Shown: one piece after another, positions 14,345-16,377 of the stretch
How positions within the stretch are numbered: position 1 is the first letter of the stretch
Layout: every line of letters starts with the position of its first letter
Origin: Treponema sp.
GTDB lineage: Bacteria; Spirochaetota; Spirochaetia; Treponematales; Treponemataceae
Direction: 5' to 3'
Assembly (NCBI GenBank): GCA_016292805.1
Contig: JAEDFM010000043.1
Coordinates: 1 to 16,377, forward strand
DNA length: 16,377 bases
Translations under genes and position numbers: made by a program
Notes under the pieces: model-generated
Told to the model about the DNA's origin: nothing
The model's database searches: none
What the model saw: only the letters and a program-made list of their open reading frames with translations

Positions 14345-14619
14345 AATTAAAGAACTTTTCTTTCTGCTTTCCATAAGTAATAACCGTTGTTAGATTATCA
14401 TTATGAAACAAACAGTTTCTTAAAGTAGCATAAGTCCTCATAGAACCAATTAGATCGTTTTGGCAATCTTGTTTGATGCCAGGAATCTTAAATTGTTTTC
14501 CAAGAATCTTGAATAGAATTGACTCTATGGATGATTTATAATCATTAGAACATTCTCTACAAAGTGATTCTAAACCACTGAATAATAAAAAAATGTTTTG
14601 TTTTTGAATTTGTTAGCAT
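14292..14619 (-). pseudogene. HEPN-like protein fragment, frameshifted
   Basis: On the minus strand an open frame ends at TGA 14294-14292 and reads protein-like for about 100 codons: SGLESLCRECSNDYKSSIE, later LIGSMRTYATLRNCLFHNDN and GKQKEKFFNFINRKLFQ. TLRNCLFHND has the R-X4-H pattern of HEPN ribonucleases. The frame has no start of its own and is closed upstream by a TAA. An ATG at 14619 begins MLTNSKTKHF in another frame, and removing one base from the T7 run (A7 at 14587-14593 on plus) joins the two into a protein of about 108 residues. This is a disrupted small HEPN gene, or one using slippage. No Shine-Dalgarno site is visible. The family could not be named. Its stop codon lies in the loop of a hairpin. 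Confidence 0.6.
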
Positions 14620-14639
14620 ATATAGTAATTGTATTAGCC

Positions 14640-14702
14640 TGATTATTAAAGATTAAATAAATGATATACTTTGTCAAAAGGAGATACTTATGTCTTGCGA
14701 AT
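14640..14702 (+). repeat. 63-bp direct repeat, copy 2 (active promoter and start)
   Basis: Identical to 13246-13308. Here the extended -10 TGATATACT (14662-14670), AGGAG (14679-14683) and ATG (14690) lead into a full-length gene, so this copy is the functional one. The match stops one base outside on the left (C against G) and after GCGAAT on the right. Confidence 0.92.
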
Positions 14703-15307
14703 CAACTGGAAAAAATGAACGACGTGTAAATCAATTTAATAAAATCAAACTGGTAGATGCAATGGCGTTTCAGATTGCAAGTTATGGAATTCAAAATGGC
14801 GATGATACTTTGCTGGATAGAATTGATTTATCCTGCGGTGCAATTCCAGAAGGGGAGTTTGAACAGGTTATAGATTTAAGTGCTCCTCATCAGTTTTTGA
14901 CTTTGTATATGCAGATTGCAGAAAAAAGATTTGCAATGGCAGTAACTGAACTTTTAAATATGAATGAAGGCTTCTATAAACCATTGGAAGACTTCATGGA
15001 GCAGGTTGGCCGCGACATGAAAATTCCTGCTGTTTCAGACATGGATCAGGCTTTGAATATTTATGATTCTTTTGTTCTGGATGGAATGCCATGTGATGAA
15101 ACTAAAGAAGTGCTGGAAAAATCTTCATCGAAAATTATCTGGACTAAATTGATGGATACTCATCAGGATAACTGGAATAAAGTTGGTGGCGATTTATGCG
15201 TTTACTATCAGCTGCTTCAGGATTTTATAAAAGGACTTTTTGCAGAATCTGGAATTGTTTTACAGATTGATAATCAGCTGACTTTTACTTTAGAAAAAGC
15301 AGAATAA
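14690..15307 (+). CDS. Hypothetical cytosolic protein
   Basis: A 205-residue acidic, soluble protein with no signal peptide or membrane helix; I do not recognise the family. It looks mostly helical. Four Cys residues (3, about 49, 139 and 170) are scattered and form no motif. The segment SSKIIWTKLMDTHQDNWNKV (about 145-164) is the most distinctive. The start is secure: AGGAG with a 6-bp spacer and an extended -10 upstream. Its promoter, ribosome site and first four codons are exactly duplicated 1394 bp upstream, so this gene start was the target of a rearrangement. It ends in a strong terminator shared with the convergent gene. Confidence 0.8.
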   Translation: MSCESTGKNERRVNQFNKIKLVDAMAFQIASYGIQNGDDTLLDRIDLSCGAIPEGEFEQVIDLSAPHQFLTLYMQIAEKRFAMAVTELLNMNEGFYKPLEDFMEQVGRDMKIPAVSDMDQALNIYDSFVLDGMPCDETKEVLEKSSSKIIWTKLMDTHQDNWNKVGGDLCVYYQLLQDFIKGLFAESGIVLQIDNQLTFTLEKAE

Positions 15308-15327
15308 AGATGATAAGTGGGAAATAA

Positions 15328-15380
15328 AAAAGGGGTTGCCCGGAAGTACTTTTTGTTGTACTTATTGGGCAGCCCCTTTT
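15328..15380. terminator. Bidirectional rho-independent terminator
   Basis: AAAAGGGGTTGCCC (15328-15341) pairs with GGGCAGCCCCTTTT (15367-15380), 14 bp with one G-U. A further inner stem AAGTAC/GTACTT (15344-15349/15358-15363) surrounds a T-rich 8-nt loop. A/T tracts on both sides suit termination of the hypothetical gene (plus) and the exported-protein gene (minus), which end on either side. Confidence 0.92.
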
Positions 15381-15403
15381 ATGTTTAGTCGTATAGACTT
15401 AAA

Positions 15404-15913
15404 TTACCATTCCTGTGTTCCAAGTTTAGCAACGAATGTATCGATGAAGTTTGCAAGTTCTGCATCGAGATCAAGTTTACCTGAGAACTGTTCAGCAAGA
15501 GTTGTTTTTGCGCTAAGAGTAACTGACTTCTTTTTCTGTTTGTAGTTAGCAGCTTCTGCATCAGCTGAGTAAACACCAATTAAGTCAGAGAATGTAACTC
15601 TTGTTTTTCCATCTTTTACTTCGATAGTAGCAAGAACATTCATTTTGTGGAAATATGGACCAGAACGAACGATAGAAAGTGTATAAACACCCTGCATTAC
15701 ACCGTTTTCTTTATTTGCATAAGAAAGTGTAGATCCAGCGTTTTTGAACATTTCTGTAATAGCAACATTTGCCTTGTCATAAAGATCAGCCTGTGTAAAT
15801 TCAGGAACTTCAATGATTTTCTGGCTTGAGAAAGATTTTGTAGATTTTGGTTTAGCAAAACCAGCAGTCAAAATCAAACCGAAAGTTAAAATAGCAACGA
15901 TAAGTTTTTTCAT
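15404..15913 (-). CDS. Exported protein with DUF4468-like domain
   Basis: A 169-residue protein with a clear signal peptide: MKKL, a hydrophobic core IVAILTFGLILTAG and likely SPase I cleavage after GFA (residue 20). There is no lipobox Cys. The mature part resembles the DUF4468 (TBP-like fold) family: VPEFTQADLYDKANVAITEMF, then SYANKENGVMQGVYTLSIV and a later VTFSDLIG strand. It probably resides in the periplasm; function is unknown. The start has AAGGAG about 8 bp upstream and a textbook promoter. It ends at the bidirectional terminator, so it is monocistronic. Confidence 0.82.
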   Translation of the reverse strand: MKKLIVAILTFGLILTAGFAKPKSTKSFSSQKIIEVPEFTQADLYDKANVAITEMFKNAGSTLSYANKENGVMQGVYTLSIVRSGPYFHKMNVLATIEVKDGKTRVTFSDLIGVYSADAEAANYKQKKKSVTLSAKTTLAEQFSGKLDLDAELANFIDTFVAKLGTQEW

Positions 15914-15938
15914 AATTTATCTCCTTAAGGTAATGTTA

Positions 15939-15967
15939 ATTATACTCTAATTATATTTACTCTGCAA
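15939..15967 (-). promoter_or_regulatory. Sigma-70 promoter of the exported-protein gene
   Basis: On the minus strand TTGCAG (complement of 15962-15967), a 17-bp spacer and TATAAT (complement of 15939-15944) make a near-consensus promoter, 25 bp before the ATG, with AAGGAG between. Strong constitutive expression is likely. Confidence 0.8.
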
Positions 15968-15972
15968 TAATA

Positions 15973-16377
15973 TTAAATTGTGTTGTTTTTCCCCAATTCC
16001 CAGAAGATTACAGCAGCGGCAGCAGCCACATTCAGGGAATCTACACCAGGGCGCATTGGAATCTTTACAACATAATCACTGGAATCAATTGTTTGTGGTA
16101 AAAGACCGTCACCTTCGGTACCCAATAATATGGCCAGCTTTTCCTGGGCAAGTAAAGCTGAATCGTTTATATCAACAGAATTATTTCTAAGCGCCATAGA
16201 TAAAGTTTTAAAGCCAAGTCGATTCAACTCGCTCATTCCTTTTTCTGGCCAGTCTGAAGCATCTGTTCCAATACGAGCCCATTTTGTCATAAAAACATTT
16301 CCCATACTAACTCTAAGGCAGCGGCGGTTTGATATGTTGTGCCATTTGTCAACATAAAAAACTCCTTTTGAGAAAAA
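15973..16377 (-). CDS. SpoU/TrmH-family RNA 2'-O-methyltransferase, C-terminal part
   Basis: The visible 134 residues run to the right window edge. The knot-fold SAM-binding motifs are clear: LLGTEGDGL, then IPMRPGVDSLNVAAAAAVIFWEL near the C-terminus. The frame is open past the ATG at 16305 and continues upstream as RRCLRVSMGNVF, the conserved RvSmG.vF segment of the family, so the 16305 ATG is internal and the gene begins outside the window. Such enzymes methylate ribose 2'-OH in tRNA or rRNA; the target is not predictable here. It lies upstream of the exported-protein gene on the same strand, but that gene has its own promoter. Confidence 0.85.
   Translation of the reverse strand, partial: FFSKGVFYVDKWHNISNRRCLRVSMGNVFMTKWARIGTDASDWPEKGMSELNRLGFKTLSMALRNNSVDINDSALLAQEKLAILLGTEGDGLLPQTIDSSDYVVKIPMRPGVDSLNVAAAAAVIFWELGKNNTI

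Larger units (their letters stand above)
13309..14702. other. Inserted-looking module bounded by 63-bp repeats
   Basis: The interval from the end of repeat copy 1 through copy 2 is one repeat unit of 1394 bp. It carries the Abi_2-family gene, the structured RNA and the HEPN-like fragment. One copy of the repeat gives the neighbour's promoter and first codons, the other their duplicate. The simplest reading is insertion at a gene start with duplication of the target, leaving the host gene functional. No transposase or integrase gene and no terminal inverted repeats are present, so it would be a non-autonomous or decayed element, or a recombination product. The 194 bp between copy 1 and the Abi stop hold an AT-rich hairpin at 13410-13429 (ATAATAAA/TTTATTAT, loop AATC) and no convincing gene. 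Confidence 0.5.

Noticed and set aside
13309..14639. CRISPR array or classical insertion sequence between the 63-bp repeats.
   Set aside because: Only two repeat copies, no spacers of regular size, no transposase and no terminal inverted repeats.
16287..16355. A 22-codon minus-strand ORF with a good AGGAG site near the right edge.
   Set aside because: The overlapping frame carries conserved TrmH residues (RRCLRVSMGNVF) and is open to the window edge; the site is likely chance.

Overview
The window reads as AT-rich chromosomal DNA, most likely from a gut- or rumen-type spirochete close to Treponema. That assignment is by recognition of the protein style only; no rRNA or tRNA is present to test it. 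Genes are dense and mostly ordinary housekeeping or accessory genes. Right of 13.2 kb lies a small inserted-looking segment that is the most interesting part of the window.

Left part (1-6.7 kb). The first codons of a minus-strand gene sit at the left edge. They are followed by a MATE exporter preceded by an internally deleted ridA remnant. A two-gene unit encodes an esterase-GNAT fusion and a YjbR/MmcQ-like protein. A short orphan C-terminal reading frame follows. A membrane-anchored alkaline-phosphatase-superfamily enzyme is divergent from a sigma-70 factor that appears to lack domain 3, with a 7-bp inverted repeat between them. A YfcE-type phosphodiesterase converges on the sigma gene.

Middle part (6.7-13.2 kb). 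A FeoA-FeoB fusion overlaps a small Cys-rich FeoB-associated membrane peptide; together they form a ferrous-iron uptake operon. Their end abuts the end of sbcC, which is translationally coupled to sbcD (Mre11/Rad50-like nuclease).

Right part (13.2-16.4 kb). A perfect 63-bp direct repeat (13246-13308 and 14640-14702) carries an extended -10, a Shine-Dalgarno and the start codon of the hypothetical gene at 14690. Between the copies lies a 1.3-kb module. It holds a short Abi_2-family HEPN protein (R-X4-H motif), a divergent compact structured RNA with its own promoter and U-tract terminator, and a frameshifted fragment of a second protein with an R-X4-H motif. This looks like an Abi/HEPN toxin with a candidate RNA partner, inserted at a gene start with duplication of the promoter and start so that the host gene stays expressed. 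Beyond it are the hypothetical gene, a strong bidirectional terminator, an exported DUF4468-like protein with a clear promoter, and the C-terminal part of a SpoU/TrmH RNA methyltransferase that runs off the right edge.
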